Shown here in pieces: positions 41,585 through 50,886 of a stretch of 64,000 nucleotides of DNA. How positions within the stretch are numbered: the first letter of the stretch is position 1; the number at the start of each line of letters is the position of its first letter. The DNA is taken from contig CAZBNG010000001.1 in assembly GCA_964493095.1 (NCBI GenBank), positions 1 through 64,000 on the forward strand, given 5' to 3'. The translations under genes were made by a program, and so were the position numbers. Below the pieces are notes generated by a model that was not told where the DNA came from, ran no database searches, and was given only the letters and a program-made list of their open reading frames with translations. The stretch is from CAYXSX01 sp964493095 (GTDB lineage Bacteria; Pseudomonadota; Alphaproteobacteria; Micavibrionales; Micavibrionaceae).

Positions 41585-42244
41585 ATGAGCTATATTGCAC
41601 GCGCCATATCGAGCAGGGAAAAGTTGCTCGCCATTAGTCGGCCCCATTGGATTTATGTGGCCAAAGGCGCAGCCTGGCTGATTTTTTGTGTCCTCACCGG
41701 ATTGGCGCTGGAGCATTTTTTATATGTTTACTTCGGCCGCAACGCTATCAATTTTAACGTCGATCTCTGGCTAGTGGAATTTAACGAACGCCGCACCCCC
41801 TTTCCCTGGATTTTCGATTTTATGGGTGTGGTCATGTTCTGGTCCTATTTTTCGATTTATGTCTCACACGAGGTGGGGCTGACCGACCAGCGTTATATTT
41901 ATAAAAAAGGCCTGTTCTTTATTACTGTGGAGCAGGTCGATCTGGAGGACATCCGTGCCGAAGACGTTCACCATGGTCTTCTGGGCTGGCTTTTCCGTTA
42001 CGGCTATATTCATCTGGACGCCCTGTTTACCGAGGATTTATACCTGCCCGCCATGAGCAAGCCCTACGCGCTTATCAAGGAATCCCACAAAGCGCGCGCG
42101 AAGCAGCCCCAGACAAAATACGACAAGGAAGAGCTTGAAGTGAACCTGGAGCGGATAAGCCAGCAGGAAGACGCCGCGAGGGCGCATGTTAAAATCAAGG
42201 CTCTGCACGACCGGGTTTTACGGGTTTTCCGCAAGGCCGCTTAA
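41585..42244 (+). CDS. Membrane PH-domain (bPH2-type) protein
   Basis: The 219-residue protein starts at ATG 41585, divergent from def (93 bp gap). Two transmembrane helices (about 25-45 and 70-95, VAKGAAWLIFCVLTGLALEHF and FDFMGVVMFWSYFSIYV) are followed by a bacterial PH-like domain: VGLTDQRYIYKKGLFFITVEQVDLEDI, HHGLLGWLFRYGYIHL. This is the bPH2 pattern, where the LTDQRY segment is characteristic. A charged tail of about 50 residues (coiled-coil like) ends it. The role is unknown. Confidence 0.75.
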   Translation: MSYIARAISSREKLLAISRPHWIYVAKGAAWLIFCVLTGLALEHFLYVYFGRNAINFNVDLWLVEFNERRTPFPWIFDFMGVVMFWSYFSIYVSHEVGLTDQRYIYKKGLFFITVEQVDLEDIRAEDVHHGLLGWLFRYGYIHLDALFTEDLYLPAMSKPYALIKESHKARAKQPQTKYDKEELEVNLERISQQEDAARAHVKIKALHDRVLRVFRKAA

Positions 42245-42331
42245 AGCATAATATTACCTTTTATATTGACATAATTATAATTCGCAATCTATAGTCCGCG
42301 CTCGGTACGATAATTAAGGGAAAGATTGTTT

Positions 42332-42706
42332 ATGTCTTTATATACGAGACGCCGCGTTTTAACTACTTTAATTGGCGGAGCCGCCGGGTATGCATTATCA
42401 AAGACTGTATCGGCTCTGGCAGTATCTGGCACGGAGCACGAAATCGCTTTGCATGAAAGAACCCTGGCAGAACGGGTGCGGGCCGCCGCTCTTGCGAAGC
42501 GGGAAACATTTAATGACACTGCACCTGTTTCTGAGGATCCTTCTACAAAGGCTCTGTTCAAAGCCGTAGCTCTTGGCGCCGATCTCGGGGCGAAAAAATG
42601 GGCTTTTTATTCTAATATCCTTCTCACAGGGGCAGGAGGTCTGGCGGGCCTGTTCTGGCCCTGGTCACCTAAGCCCGTTTCTTCTCCTGCTGATCCTCAG
42701 CCGTAA
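42332..42706 (+). CDS. Small hypothetical protein with Tat-like N-terminus
   Basis: The 124-residue protein starts at ATG 42332 with AAGGGA upstream; a TTG two codons earlier is less likely. The N-terminus MSLYTRRRVLTTLIGGAAGYALS carries an RRR before a hydrophobic stretch, resembling a Tat or Sec signal anchor. The middle is charged helix, and a second hydrophobic segment (YSNILLTGAGGLAGLFW, about 100-115) lies near the Pro-rich end. It therefore could be a membrane protein with both ends anchored. Function unknown. Its 3' end overlaps rmuC by 38 bp in convergent orientation. Confidence 0.55.
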   Translation: MSLYTRRRVLTTLIGGAAGYALSKTVSALAVSGTEHEIALHERTLAERVRAAALAKRETFNDTAPVSEDPSTKALFKAVALGADLGAKKWAFYSNILLTGAGGLAGLFWPWSPKPVSSPADPQP

Positions 42707-43829
42707 GATTGAGTGCGCGCGGCGCTTCCTCTATCGCCTGCAATTCCGGCAACTCCTTATCAGCCGCACCGCCCTGAAGTTCCTTAAATTTGCGGGCGGC
42801 AGGAAGGACAGAGCGCTCCAGCGAACCTACCGCCTCGTCATACCCCTTCATCGCGCCCTGCAATCCCTTGCCGATCTTTTCAATGTGCCCGGTAAAGCTC
42901 AGCAGCCGCTTATATAAATCCGTACCGCGCTGGGAGATTTCCTGCGCGTTTTTCGCCAGTTCCATTTGCCGCCAGCTTAGCGACACCACGCGCAGCAGGC
43001 TCATCAGCAACGTAGGGGAAGCGATGATCACGTTCTGGGAAGATGCGAAATCCACAAGCTGCGGGTCACCGCGCAGGGCCATGGAATAGATGTGCTCAGA
43101 GGGCAGGAACAGCACGGTGAAATCCGGGCTCTCTAAATTTTCCCAGTATCCCTTGCGCCCCAGCGCCTTTACATGTTCACGCACCTGCCGCGCCAGATTG
43201 CCCATCAGGGCGGCATGATCCGCCTCGCTCATATCCTCGGAAAGACGCTGCACAAAATCGTTCAGCGGGGCCTTGGCGTCGACGATGATCTTGAACCCGT
43301 CCTGCATGTCGATGACCGCATCGGGCCGCTGGCGTCCGTTTTCACCCTCGATGCTGACCTGCGTGTGGTAGTGCACGCCTTTCATCAGGCCGGATTTTTC
43401 CAGCACACCCTCCAGGATAAATTCTCCCCAGACACCCTGCGCGCTGGGATCGCGAAGCGCCCCCACCAGCTTGGCCGTCTCGCGGCTCAGGTGCTTAAGA
43501 TCTTCCCGCAGGGCCTGGTCCGTGCCCTTCACCTGTTCAAGCGCCCCCGACATAGCCTTAAGATTTTCCTGAACCGGCTTCATAAGCTCGTCAATAGCCT
43601 TGGCGCGTTTATCCAGCTCATGCGCTCCGTCGGCGTGATGTTTTTTGAATGTCTCTTCCGCGCGCTGCAAGAATGCCTCATGCGCCATTTGCACGGCTTC
43701 CTGCGCTGTTAGCCGGAAACGGTTTTCCATGGCCGAATCCGTTCCGGAAGCCCGGCTTTTGAAAAACAGATACGCCGCGCCAGCGCCCAGAATAAATCCG
43801 ATTAAAATAAATGCTATAGATTCCATCAT
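42669..43829 (-). CDS. rmuC: DNA recombination protein RmuC
   Basis: The 386-residue protein has an N-terminal membrane anchor (residues 3-23), a coiled-coil region (30-120), then the RmuC nuclease-like core: GVWGEFILEGVLEKSGLMKGVHY, RPDAVIDMQDGFKIIVDAKAPL (the D..DAK pattern of PD-(D/E)XK-like folds) and FLPSEHIYSMAL, ANVIIASPTLL-like strands. RmuC limits rearrangements at inverted repeats. The C-terminus is Glu/Lys-rich. The start could be either of two consecutive ATGs at 43829 and 43826. Confidence 0.92.
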   Translation of the reverse strand: MMESIAFILIGFILGAGAAYLFFKSRASGTDSAMENRFRLTAQEAVQMAHEAFLQRAEETFKKHHADGAHELDKRAKAIDELMKPVQENLKAMSGALEQVKGTDQALREDLKHLSRETAKLVGALRDPSAQGVWGEFILEGVLEKSGLMKGVHYHTQVSIEGENGRQRPDAVIDMQDGFKIIVDAKAPLNDFVQRLSEDMSEADHAALMGNLARQVREHVKALGRKGYWENLESPDFTVLFLPSEHIYSMALRGDPQLVDFASSQNVIIASPTLLMSLLRVVSLSWRQMELAKNAQEISQRGTDLYKRLLSFTGHIEKIGKGLQGAMKGYDEAVGSLERSVLPAARKFKELQGGAADKELPELQAIEEAPRALNLTAEDQQEKKRA

Positions 43830-43940
43830 AATCCAACCCCGTTATCCCGACCGGAGCGCGTCAGCGCAAAGCGTAGGGATCCCGTTCATTGTTTGCCAGA
43901 TCCCTCGACTTCGCTCGGGATGACGTATAATGTAGTCCTT

Positions 43941-44636
43941 ATGAAGAAGCCCCGTCAAAAAGAATCCGGCAACGCCCTCATATATGTTCTGGTTGCCATC
44001 GCTTTATTCGCCGCGCTTACCTTCACACTGGGCCGCCAGAGTGATACCGGGGAGAGCAGCGGACTAGGGGAAGGACAGGCCGAGCTGATCGCCACGCAGC
44101 TTATCTCCTACGCGGCGCAGGCCAAACAATCTCTCGATCAGATGCTATACAGCGGCGCGAATATCGATGATATCGACTTCACCCTGCCCGGCGACGTTAA
44201 TTTTGAAACAGCGCCCACCACCGATAAAATCTATCATCCTGACGGGGGCGGCCTTATTCCCGGCAAGCTTCCCGCTAACGCCATAGACGAGAACATCGCC
44301 GATCCACCCGCAGGTTGGTACATGGGCCGGTTTAATAACGTGGAATGGACCCCGAGTGCCGCTTACGACATCATTCTCGTCGCCTACCAGATCAGCAAGC
44401 CCATCTGCGAGCAGATTAATCTGAGCATTAACGGCTCCGCCGCCATCCCGGTCATGGGCGATTCCATTATGGAGACAATGATCGATGATTCCCTGTATTC
44501 TTCCGGCACAAATGTGGAGCTAACGACTGACGGCTCCTCCACGATCTGCCCCGAATGCAACAAAATGCCTTCCCTGTGCGTGCAAAACGCGGCGCAAACG
44601 GCCTATGGCTTTTACACCGTGCTGGCCGACCAGTGA
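43941..44636 (+). CDS. Prepilin-like exported protein
   Basis: The 231-residue protein begins MKKPRQKESGNALIYVLVAIALFAALTF. A short basic leader, a Gly, and then a hydrophobic helix without charges, as in type IV prepilins and pseudopilins, although the +5 Glu is missing. The rest is an extracytoplasmic globular part with several Cys (CEQ, CPEC, CVQ) near the C-terminus, possibly disulfide-bonded. ATG 43941 was preferred to an earlier ATG at 43893, which would add 16 residues before the leader. No pilus genes are adjacent. Divergent from rmuC. Confidence 0.6.
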   Translation: MKKPRQKESGNALIYVLVAIALFAALTFTLGRQSDTGESSGLGEGQAELIATQLISYAAQAKQSLDQMLYSGANIDDIDFTLPGDVNFETAPTTDKIYHPDGGGLIPGKLPANAIDENIADPPAGWYMGRFNNVEWTPSAAYDIILVAYQISKPICEQINLSINGSAAIPVMGDSIMETMIDDSLYSSGTNVELTTDGSSTICPECNKMPSLCVQNAAQTAYGFYTVLADQ

Positions 44637-44639
44637 TTT

Positions 44640-45251
44640 TTAATCGAGATATCCCGCCATGGCGGCGCGCATTTCCGAAAGGCCCGTGCCTTTATTTGCG
44701 CTGGTGGCCAGAATTTCGGGATAGGCTGCGGGATGACTTTTAAGCAAAGTGGAAATCTCCTGCGTAACCGCCGCCAGTTCCTGATCCTTTACTTTATCAA
44801 TCTTTGTTAAAACGATACGATACGACACGGCTGCTTCATCCAGCATGGCCATAAGCTCTTTGTCGCTGTCTTTCAAACCATGGCGCGAATCCACCAGAAT
44901 GAAACAGCATCGCAATGTCGGACGCCCGCGCAGATAAGCCCTGATCAGCTTTACCCACTCTTCCACCAAAGATTTGGAAACCTTGGCATAGCCGTAACCG
45001 GGCATATCGACCATATAAAGTTTTCCGGCAAGATCGAAATAATTCAGCTGCTGCGTGCGCCCCGGCGTATTGGAGGTTTTGGCCAGCGTCCTGCGGCCCG
45101 TCAGCGCATTCACCAGGGAGGATTTCCCGACATTCGAGCGACCGGCAAAGGCGATTTCCGGTTTATCGGCAGCAGGTAGCTGCCCCAGCGCCGCAACGCC
45201 CAGCATAAAATCACAGTTCTGTCTGAACAGGTGATCCGCATCCTGGGTCAT
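44640..45251 (-). CDS. engB: Ribosome-biogenesis GTPase EngB (YihA/YsxC)
   Basis: The 203-residue GTP-binding protein for 50S subunit assembly has G1 AGRSNVGKSSLVN (P loop), G3 DMPGYGYAK, G4 TKIDKVKDQE and a terminal ATSANKGTGLSEMR (G5). The length is typical. It lies 11 bp downstream of yidC in the same direction, as is common for the rpmH-rnpA-yidD-yidC-engB block. Confidence 0.95.
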   Translation of the reverse strand: MTQDADHLFRQNCDFMLGVAALGQLPAADKPEIAFAGRSNVGKSSLVNALTGRRTLAKTSNTPGRTQQLNYFDLAGKLYMVDMPGYGYAKVSKSLVEEWVKLIRAYLRGRPTLRCCFILVDSRHGLKDSDKELMAMLDEAAVSYRIVLTKIDKVKDQELAAVTQEISTLLKSHPAAYPEILATSANKGTGLSEMRAAMAGYLD

Positions 45252-45262
45252 TGTAATGATTC

Positions 45263-47191
45263 CTATTTTTTCTTTTTTGATTTCTTCGGCTTCGGCGGCT
45301 TGATCGGTGCTGGCGGCGTGTCATCATCCTCGCCAAACAGCGCGTCTTCAACCCTGTCCTCGGCCATCTCCGCTATCGGGTGAACGGCGGGTCCTTTTTC
45401 TATAGACTCTTCAAGTTTCTTCTCTTCTTCCGTCTCCCCGAACAGGTGGATGGGAACGCCCAGAGAGCGCATAATGATCATCTGCTGAATGACCGACAGC
45501 ATCGCGCTGAACGTCCAGTAGACAACAAGACCGGAAGCGAATTTGGACAAAACAAAAGTGATGATAAAGGGAAAGTAATTGGCCATATCCCGCTGAAACT
45601 GATCCTGCGGCGGCGGGTTCAGCTTCTTCTGGATGATCATAGTGATAAGCATCAGGCAAGGCCATACGCCGATCATCAGGAAATGCGGAACCTCGTAAGG
45701 CAGCAATCCAAAAAGGTTGAATACGCTGGTCGGATCGGGCGCGGACAAATCCTGAATCCATCCGAAAAACGGCGCATGACGAATTTCAATCGTTACAAAC
45801 ACGGTTTTATATAGCGCGAAGAAAATCGGGATTTGCAGGATAATGGGAATACACCCTGCCATCGGGTTTACACCTTCACGCTGGTAAAGGGCGATAAGTT
45901 CTTTCTGGAGCGCTTCCTTGTCATCGCTAAATTTCTCGCGCAGCTCAAGAACCTGAGGGCTGACCTTTTTCATTTTGGCGAAAGAGCGGTAAGATGTGTT
46001 AGTCAGCGGAAACGCCGCACTGCGAATCAGGATTGTAAGCAGGATAATCGCAATACCCATATTGCCGACATGCTGGCCCAACCAGTGCAGGATATAGAAG
46101 AACGGCTTGGTCATGAACCAGAACATGCCGAAATCCACCGCTAGGTCCAGATTGGGAACGTTCAACTCTTTTTTGTACTTGTTAAGAAGAAGAACGCGCT
46201 TTGCGCCGGTAAAAACATGGCTTGTCGTTTCGCCGGATTGCCCCGGTGCAATTTTAACGGCGGCGCCCAGAAAATCGGTCTGGTAGCGGCCGCGCGCTTC
46301 ATCAACCGGGTCCGGTTTATAATTAAAAGTATATTTCGCCTGTTGCCCTTGTGGCGGAATAAGCGCCGTAAGCCAGTATTTATCGACAATGCCGATCCAG
46401 CCGCTGTCACCTTGCGCGGTTGTTTGCGGCGTTTTTTTCATGTCCTTATATGTGGGCTCGACCAGTTCGTCACCGATATACCCCATCGGCCCTTCATGTA
46501 AAATACGGGCGTTTTGCAAATGCGCCGGCAGGCCTGTCTGGGAAATAAGCGCATAAGGATAAAGCGTCACACCCGCCCCCGTGTTGTTCACCACGCGCTG
46601 CGTCACCGTAAATACATAATTCTCATCCAGCGCGATTTGCCGTTCAAAGCGAAGGCCCGATCCGTTATTCCAGCTAAGCGTCACCGGCGTGGAGGGAGTA
46701 AGATCCTGGTTGCCCTGCACGCGCCAGCGGGTTTCAGCACCGGGAACCTTTACAGTTTTATCGGCAGGCACCCAGCCATATTCAATAACGCGGGGACTTT
46801 GTGTTTCGCGGGGAGAAAGCAGCACGACGTTGTTTTTCTTCTCCAGCGTTTCAAAATAATCTTTAAAGGCAATGTCATCCAGGCGTCCGCCCGTCAGGGA
46901 GATTGAACCGAAAATGTGATCGTTATTGATGACCAGACGTCCGCCCGTCTTTTTATCTTTCTCCAGAATTTCTTCGCGTGGAAGGATTTCAATTTTTGCG
47001 GCTTCGCCGTTGGCGATCGCAAGCTGGTGAAGCTGTTCCTGTTGCTGCTGGGCTATGCGTTGTTGCTTCATGGCCTCGGTATGAGGCTTCATAAACAAGG
47101 TGTTGTAAGCGAAGTACAATACGATGGCAATAACGGCGAAGATAATCATATTGCGCATATCTTCGGGATGCATTTTGTCGTTTGGCTGCAT
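45263..47191 (-). CDS. yidC: Membrane protein insertase YidC
   Basis: The 642-residue inner-membrane insertase has an N-terminal transmembrane helix (about 12-31), a large periplasmic beta domain (about 60-350), then five transmembrane helices carrying the YidC/Oxa1 core (about 375-595) with IRSAAFPLTNTSYRSFAKM and LQKELIALYQREGVNPMAGCIP (the C1 cytosolic loop). The insertion helix W-SAMLSVIQQ is near 565. The C-terminal 60 residues are acidic then strongly Lys-rich (PKPKKSKKKK), as in species that use it to contact the ribosome. It follows yidD on the same strand. Confidence 0.95.
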   Translation of the reverse strand: MQPNDKMHPEDMRNMIIFAVIAIVLYFAYNTLFMKPHTEAMKQQRIAQQQQEQLHQLAIANGEAAKIEILPREEILEKDKKTGGRLVINNDHIFGSISLTGGRLDDIAFKDYFETLEKKNNVVLLSPRETQSPRVIEYGWVPADKTVKVPGAETRWRVQGNQDLTPSTPVTLSWNNGSGLRFERQIALDENYVFTVTQRVVNNTGAGVTLYPYALISQTGLPAHLQNARILHEGPMGYIGDELVEPTYKDMKKTPQTTAQGDSGWIGIVDKYWLTALIPPQGQQAKYTFNYKPDPVDEARGRYQTDFLGAAVKIAPGQSGETTSHVFTGAKRVLLLNKYKKELNVPNLDLAVDFGMFWFMTKPFFYILHWLGQHVGNMGIAIILLTILIRSAAFPLTNTSYRSFAKMKKVSPQVLELREKFSDDKEALQKELIALYQREGVNPMAGCIPIILQIPIFFALYKTVFVTIEIRHAPFFGWIQDLSAPDPTSVFNLFGLLPYEVPHFLMIGVWPCLMLITMIIQKKLNPPPQDQFQRDMANYFPFIITFVLSKFASGLVVYWTFSAMLSVIQQMIIMRSLGVPIHLFGETEEEKKLEESIEKGPAVHPIAEMAEDRVEDALFGEDDDTPPAPIKPPKPKKSKKKK

Positions 47192-47217
47192 GAATAAACT
47201 GGCTCTTTTCGTCTTTA

Positions 47218-47493
47218 TTATTTCGGCTGACGCTGTTTATAGCGGATAGAACGGGGACGATCAATCGACCATTCAAATTCCTCAGGCACCGGGTCGAAAT
47301 AAGACGCGCGGCTCCACGGATGACATTTTAAAAGGCGGGCAAGCGCCAGAAAAAGCCCTTTAATTGCCCCGTGTTTTTCCAGTGCCTGATGCGCATAGCA
47401 TGAACAGGTAGGGTGAAACCGGCAATTGCGCCCCAGTAGGGGAGAGATTAAAACCGCATACAGCCTTATCAAAAATTTCAGGAATTTAACCAT
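47218..47493 (-). CDS. yidD: Membrane protein insertion efficiency factor
   Basis: The 91-residue protein shows the YidD signature: an N-terminal amphipathic helix (FLIRLYAVLISPLLGRNCRFHPTCSCYAHQALEKHG) with the CRF.PTCS.YA pattern containing three Cys, and KCHPWSRASYFDPVPE. YidD assists YidC insertion. It lies 26 bp upstream of yidC and 13 bp downstream of rnpA. Confidence 0.93.
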   Translation of the reverse strand: MVKFLKFLIRLYAVLISPLLGRNCRFHPTCSCYAHQALEKHGAIKGLFLALARLLKCHPWSRASYFDPVPEEFEWSIDRPRSIRYKQRQPK

Positions 47494-47506
47494 ATCAATT
47501 GTTTAG

Positions 47507-47905
47507 CTATGTTTCACGTGAAACATTTAGAGAACATTCTTCCCAATGTCCCATTTTTTTAAGGCACCATTTCAGATCCTCGCAAAGCGTCTCATAAGGG
47601 CGCATCGCCGTCAATTGACGCCCGATCAGCACGTAATCGCAGGATTTTTTAGCATAAAGGGGCAAAATATCCGCCGCCACGGCGCGCAAGCGACGCTTGA
47701 TCCGGTTGCGTTTAACCGCCGATTTATCGGTTTTTTTGGTAACGGTATAGCCGACGCGGGTTTGCTCCAGCGCATTTTCGCGGGCCTGAAGCACAAGACC
47801 GCGGGAAACCCATTTACGGGCCTGCGTGTTCATTGTCACAAAATCGGCGCGATTTTTAAGAACCGTCAGGGATTTTTGCTGGGATTTACTGGCGCGCATG
47901 TCCAT
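47507..47905 (-). CDS. rnpA: Ribonuclease P protein component
   Basis: The 132-residue basic protein with LKNRADFVTMN near the start, the signature GYTVTKKTDKSAVKRNRIKRRLRAV (residues 55-80) and YVLIGRQLT near 105 is the protein subunit of RNase P, which matures tRNA 5' ends. I chose ATG 47903-47905, preceded by AAAGG; a TTG upstream and an ATG two codons later are alternatives. It lies between rpmH and yidD in the classical order. Confidence 0.93.
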   Translation of the reverse strand: MDMRASKSQQKSLTVLKNRADFVTMNTQARKWVSRGLVLQARENALEQTRVGYTVTKKTDKSAVKRNRIKRRLRAVAADILPLYAKKSCDYVLIGRQLTAMRPYETLCEDLKWCLKKMGHWEECSLNVSRET

Positions 47906-47923
47906 GCCGCCTTTCAAAAAAGT

Positions 47924-48058
47924 TTAGGCGCTCAGGACCTTGCGGCCTTTGGCGCGGCGGCGGGCCAGAATCTGGCGGCCATTACGGTCAGCCATACGCG
48001 CACGAAAACCATGGCGGCGTTTGCGAACAAGGCGGCTGGGTTGGAATGTACGTTTCAT
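47924..48058 (-). CDS. rpmH: 50S ribosomal protein L34
   Basis: The 44-residue, highly basic protein starts MKRTFQPSRLVRKRRHGFRA and ends GRKVLSA, exactly the length and composition of L34. The start is ATG at 48056-48058 and the stop TAA at 47924-47926. rnpA follows 18 bp downstream. No dnaA is seen on the other side, where a hydroxylase gene lies on the same strand. Confidence 0.96.
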   Translation of the reverse strand: MKRTFQPSRLVRKRRHGFRARMADRNGRQILARRRAKGRKVLSA

Positions 48059-48145
48059 GGCTCTAAGGCTCCAAATTTCTATTAATTCGTCAAGTGGGAG
48101 GTTTATAAACGCCTTTCCGGGCGCGTGTCAACAATTAATCGTGTT

Positions 48146-49330
48146 TTAGCCGCCCATGGCCTTGCGCATGAAAAACCGTTTGGCCGGGCGCAGTTTTGAA
48201 ACGGCGCGAAGCCCCGCGCGGCGCAGCAGCTTTACCGGGGGAATGTTGTTGGAAAACAGGCGCACCAGCCCGTCCGTCACCGCCACCATTGTCATATTAT
48301 CGAAGCGCCGTGCGCGGGAATAAGTCGCCAAAATCTCCGGCGCACCCGGATCGGCGGCATCTTTCAGCAGCGCCGCCAGCGCCCCGATATCGCGGAAGCC
48401 CAGGTTAAGCCCCTGTCCGGCTATCGGATGAATGCCATGGGCCGCATCAGCAACCAGCGCCATACGCTCCGCCGTATATTCCCCGGCATGGATGAGCGAC
48501 AGCGGATAAGCAGCGCGCTTGCCGATAACTTTTATCGCGCCGTATTCTTCTGGAAAACGCGCTTCCAGCGCCACCTGAAACGCCGCGTCGCTGTAATGCA
48601 TGAGTGAATCCTTTTCCGGCCCGTGCTCCGTGAACACCACGGAAGAGCGATGCTCGCCCTTCGGTCCGTCGGTCATGGGCAAAATGGCGAACGGCCCTTC
48701 CGGCCAGAAATGCTCCACCGCCGCGTTATGGTGCGGATTTTCGTGGCCGACGTTAAAAATGACGGCACGCTGGTTATAGGACCAGCGGCGCGCGGGCACG
48801 TCCATCCACCCGCGCATCATGGAAGAACGCCCGTCCGCCCCCACGGCCAGCTTTGCAGAAATACGGGAGCCGTCCTCAAGATCCACATGTACACAATTCT
48901 CCCCATGCGCAAAACCGGAAACCGCCACAGGTGCAAGGTGTGTCACATTTTTAAGTGATTTCATGCGTTTCAAAAGCGCGGCGCGCATATCGGCGTTCAG
49001 CACGATCCAGCCGAAACTCTCGCCCGCCACTTCCTCGCTGAGAAAACGCAGGAGAAGCGGGCTGTCACCGTCCAGAATCCGGATGTCGCGAATGGGACAG
49101 GCGTCTTTTTCCAATGCGCTCCATATCCCCGCCCGTTCCAGTATTTTTTGCGATCCGAAGGAAACCGCAGTCGTACGCAAATCCTGCGTCTTTTGCGTAA
49201 CGGGCACATCCCGGTCGATACATACAACCTTGTGGCCCGTGTCTCCCAGCAGGCAGGCAAGACTCATCCCCGACAGGCCGCCGCCGATAATGGCAATATC
49301 ATAGAGCTGCGTTTTTGATTTCCGGACCAT
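48146..49330 (-). CDS. UbiH/UbiF-family FAD-dependent hydroxylase
   Basis: The 394-residue flavin monooxygenase of the ubiquinone-synthesis class has an N-terminal dinucleotide fold (IIGGGLSGMSLACLLGD, residues 13-29), LRTTAVSFGSQKILERAG, a GADGRSSMMRGW motif (about 160) and LVADAAHGIHPIAGQGLNLGF (about 277-297), the hallmark second FAD motif. This family hydroxylates the octaprenyl-phenol ring. UbiH, UbiF and UbiI cannot be told apart here. It lies 87 bp upstream of rpmH and is transcribed towards it. Confidence 0.88.
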   Translation of the reverse strand: MVRKSKTQLYDIAIIGGGLSGMSLACLLGDTGHKVVCIDRDVPVTQKTQDLRTTAVSFGSQKILERAGIWSALEKDACPIRDIRILDGDSPLLLRFLSEEVAGESFGWIVLNADMRAALLKRMKSLKNVTHLAPVAVSGFAHGENCVHVDLEDGSRISAKLAVGADGRSSMMRGWMDVPARRWSYNQRAVIFNVGHENPHHNAAVEHFWPEGPFAILPMTDGPKGEHRSSVVFTEHGPEKDSLMHYSDAAFQVALEARFPEEYGAIKVIGKRAAYPLSLIHAGEYTAERMALVADAAHGIHPIAGQGLNLGFRDIGALAALLKDAADPGAPEILATYSRARRFDNMTMVAVTDGLVRLFSNNIPPVKLLRRAGLRAVSKLRPAKRFFMRKAMGG

Positions 49331-49368
49331 GTCCCGTTTATAAGCAAAGCCGAAAGGAATTAAAAGCG

Positions 49369-50040
49369 TTAACGGTAGCGCGAGCGGCTACTGCCGCGGA
49401 AGGGCAGGTCGTATTCAAGGCCGAAGCGGAATTCCTGTGCCGAGTAATCTATCTGGTAACCGTTTATTTCAAGATCGTCGGACCCGATATAACGGTACCC
49501 CCCCGTCAAAGCGAGATTGGGAGACATGCGGTATTTGACGCCCGCCCCGATATGGTACGCAAAAGTCGTATTGTCGCTGGAAGTCGTCACAGCGATGCCG
49601 GAAGTATCGACAATGTTGGCTTCATGAAATCCTACACCCAGACCGGCACCGACATACGGCTGGAGCTTCCAGCGCGGCATGTTGAAATCATGATACAGGC
49701 TGAGGAACAGGAACTTGCTGGAAATATCACCGCTGGTTTCGTATGTGCCGCCCGTGCTGAAATCGGCACTGGATATATCGCCTGTACGGTAGGAAAGCTC
49801 TGCTTCAAGGCGCGTATTACGATTGAGGCGCAACCCCAGCGCTCCGGCAAAAGAGGTCGCGTTATCAACTTTAAAATCGCCGCTGGCACCGCTTGTCGAT
49901 TCGCTGAAACTCATTTCATTGAAAGTGTTAAGCCCCAGATAACCGGCAAAGTAAATCCTGCTGACCTGCGCATAAGCGGGTAGAGCAAAGGCAGCGCAAA
50001 GCGCAGTGACGGTCAGAAGTGATAAATGTTTTATCTTCAT
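49369..50040 (-). CDS. Outer-membrane beta-barrel protein, OMP_b-brl type
   Basis: The 223-residue protein has a signal peptide (MKIKHLSLLTVTALCAAFAL, cleavage after AYA near residue 25) and then alternating amphipathic strands, as in small eight-stranded barrels: YFAGYLGLNTF, SFAGALGLRLN, RLEAELSYRTG, FLSLYHDF, LQPYVGAGLGVGF, GAGVKYRMSPNLALTGGYRY, FRFGLEYDL. The start at ATG 50038-50040 is preferred since an earlier in-frame start would put a long hydrophobic extension before the signal. It resembles porin-family or Opa/OmpW-like proteins. Function (adhesin, channel) unknown. Confidence 0.82.
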   Translation of the reverse strand: MKIKHLSLLTVTALCAAFALPAYAQVSRIYFAGYLGLNTFNEMSFSESTSGASGDFKVDNATSFAGALGLRLNRNTRLEAELSYRTGDISSADFSTGGTYETSGDISSKFLFLSLYHDFNMPRWKLQPYVGAGLGVGFHEANIVDTSGIAVTTSSDNTTFAYHIGAGVKYRMSPNLALTGGYRYIGSDDLEINGYQIDYSAQEFRFGLEYDLPFRGSSRSRYR

Positions 50041-50152
50041 TGCAGAGTTAAAGCCAAAATAAAAAACGGTCGACGCAACCTGATAAGGAAGTCTATCAAA
50101 TATGCCAAAAGGGAAAAAGAGAGAACAAAAAACTATACGCTGATTACTGTTT

Positions 50153-50776
50153 TTAAGAAGAAACGGGACAGTCAACACGAGTCGGCAGGTCGGCGGCAAT
50201 CGGCTCGTCGTCGATCATCTCGATCATACCGGAAGGCTGCACGGCAAAATTGGCGATAAAGAGGGCATTGGAATAAAACACCACCGCATCGCAAAGCCAG
50301 TGCCCCTGATCGTTTTTACCCTCAAAGGAAGCCGGACGGATCGTACCTTCGATAACAGAGCGTGTCGTATCATCCATTTCCTTGGGCATGTTAGGGTCAT
50401 CCATGCTCTCGGCAATATAGAACGGACCTTCTTCCCCACGTACGAAGAAACAGAAGAAGCGTAAATATTCGAGAACGTTTTCGTCGGTAACCTTGATCGG
50501 CGCCTTGGCGTTAACTTCATGAATTGGCGGAGAGGTACCGTTCAGACGGAAAAGGTTTCCCTGATCCGTCAGGTAATAAATGCAAAGTTTTTTGTTAACC
50601 CAGTTCGGATCCTGTACGCGCACAAGCGCCACACTGTCGTAGAAAGGCAGCATGCGCCAGTGCACCTGGGTCGTATTGGCGGACACGCGGTGTTTATCGT
50701 CGATAGGATTAATCTGCTCTAAAAATCCTGCCAGTTCGTCGCCTTCGACAGGATTCCAGTTATCATCGTGATACAT
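50153..50776 (-). CDS. Hypothetical protein, 207 residues
   Basis: The soluble protein starts at ATG 50774-50776, which has an AAGGAAG Shine-Dalgarno. Upstream in-frame codons lack support. It has beta-rich segments (KLCIYYLTDQGNLFRLNG, FYSNALFIANFAVQPSGM), and FFCFFVRGEEGPFYIAESM suggests a buried hydrophobic core. There is no signal peptide. The C-terminal DCPVSS carries a Cys near the end. No named family is recognised. It is separated by 112 bp from the outer-membrane barrel gene and about 110 bp from the O-antigen ligase, in the same direction. Confidence 0.6.
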   Translation of the reverse strand: MYHDDNWNPVEGDELAGFLEQINPIDDKHRVSANTTQVHWRMLPFYDSVALVRVQDPNWVNKKLCIYYLTDQGNLFRLNGTSPPIHEVNAKAPIKVTDENVLEYLRFFCFFVRGEEGPFYIAESMDDPNMPKEMDDTTRSVIEGTIRPASFEGKNDQGHWLCDAVVFYSNALFIANFAVQPSGMIEMIDDEPIAADLPTRVDCPVSS

Positions 50777-50886
50777 AAAAAACTTCCTTGCTTGGTCACG
50801 CCACCTAAGTCTGCCCATTGTGCGCAAGAATTCCGGCAAGTTCAAGCCCCGTTTTTACAAAATACGGGAAAACCTGTTTGATAAAC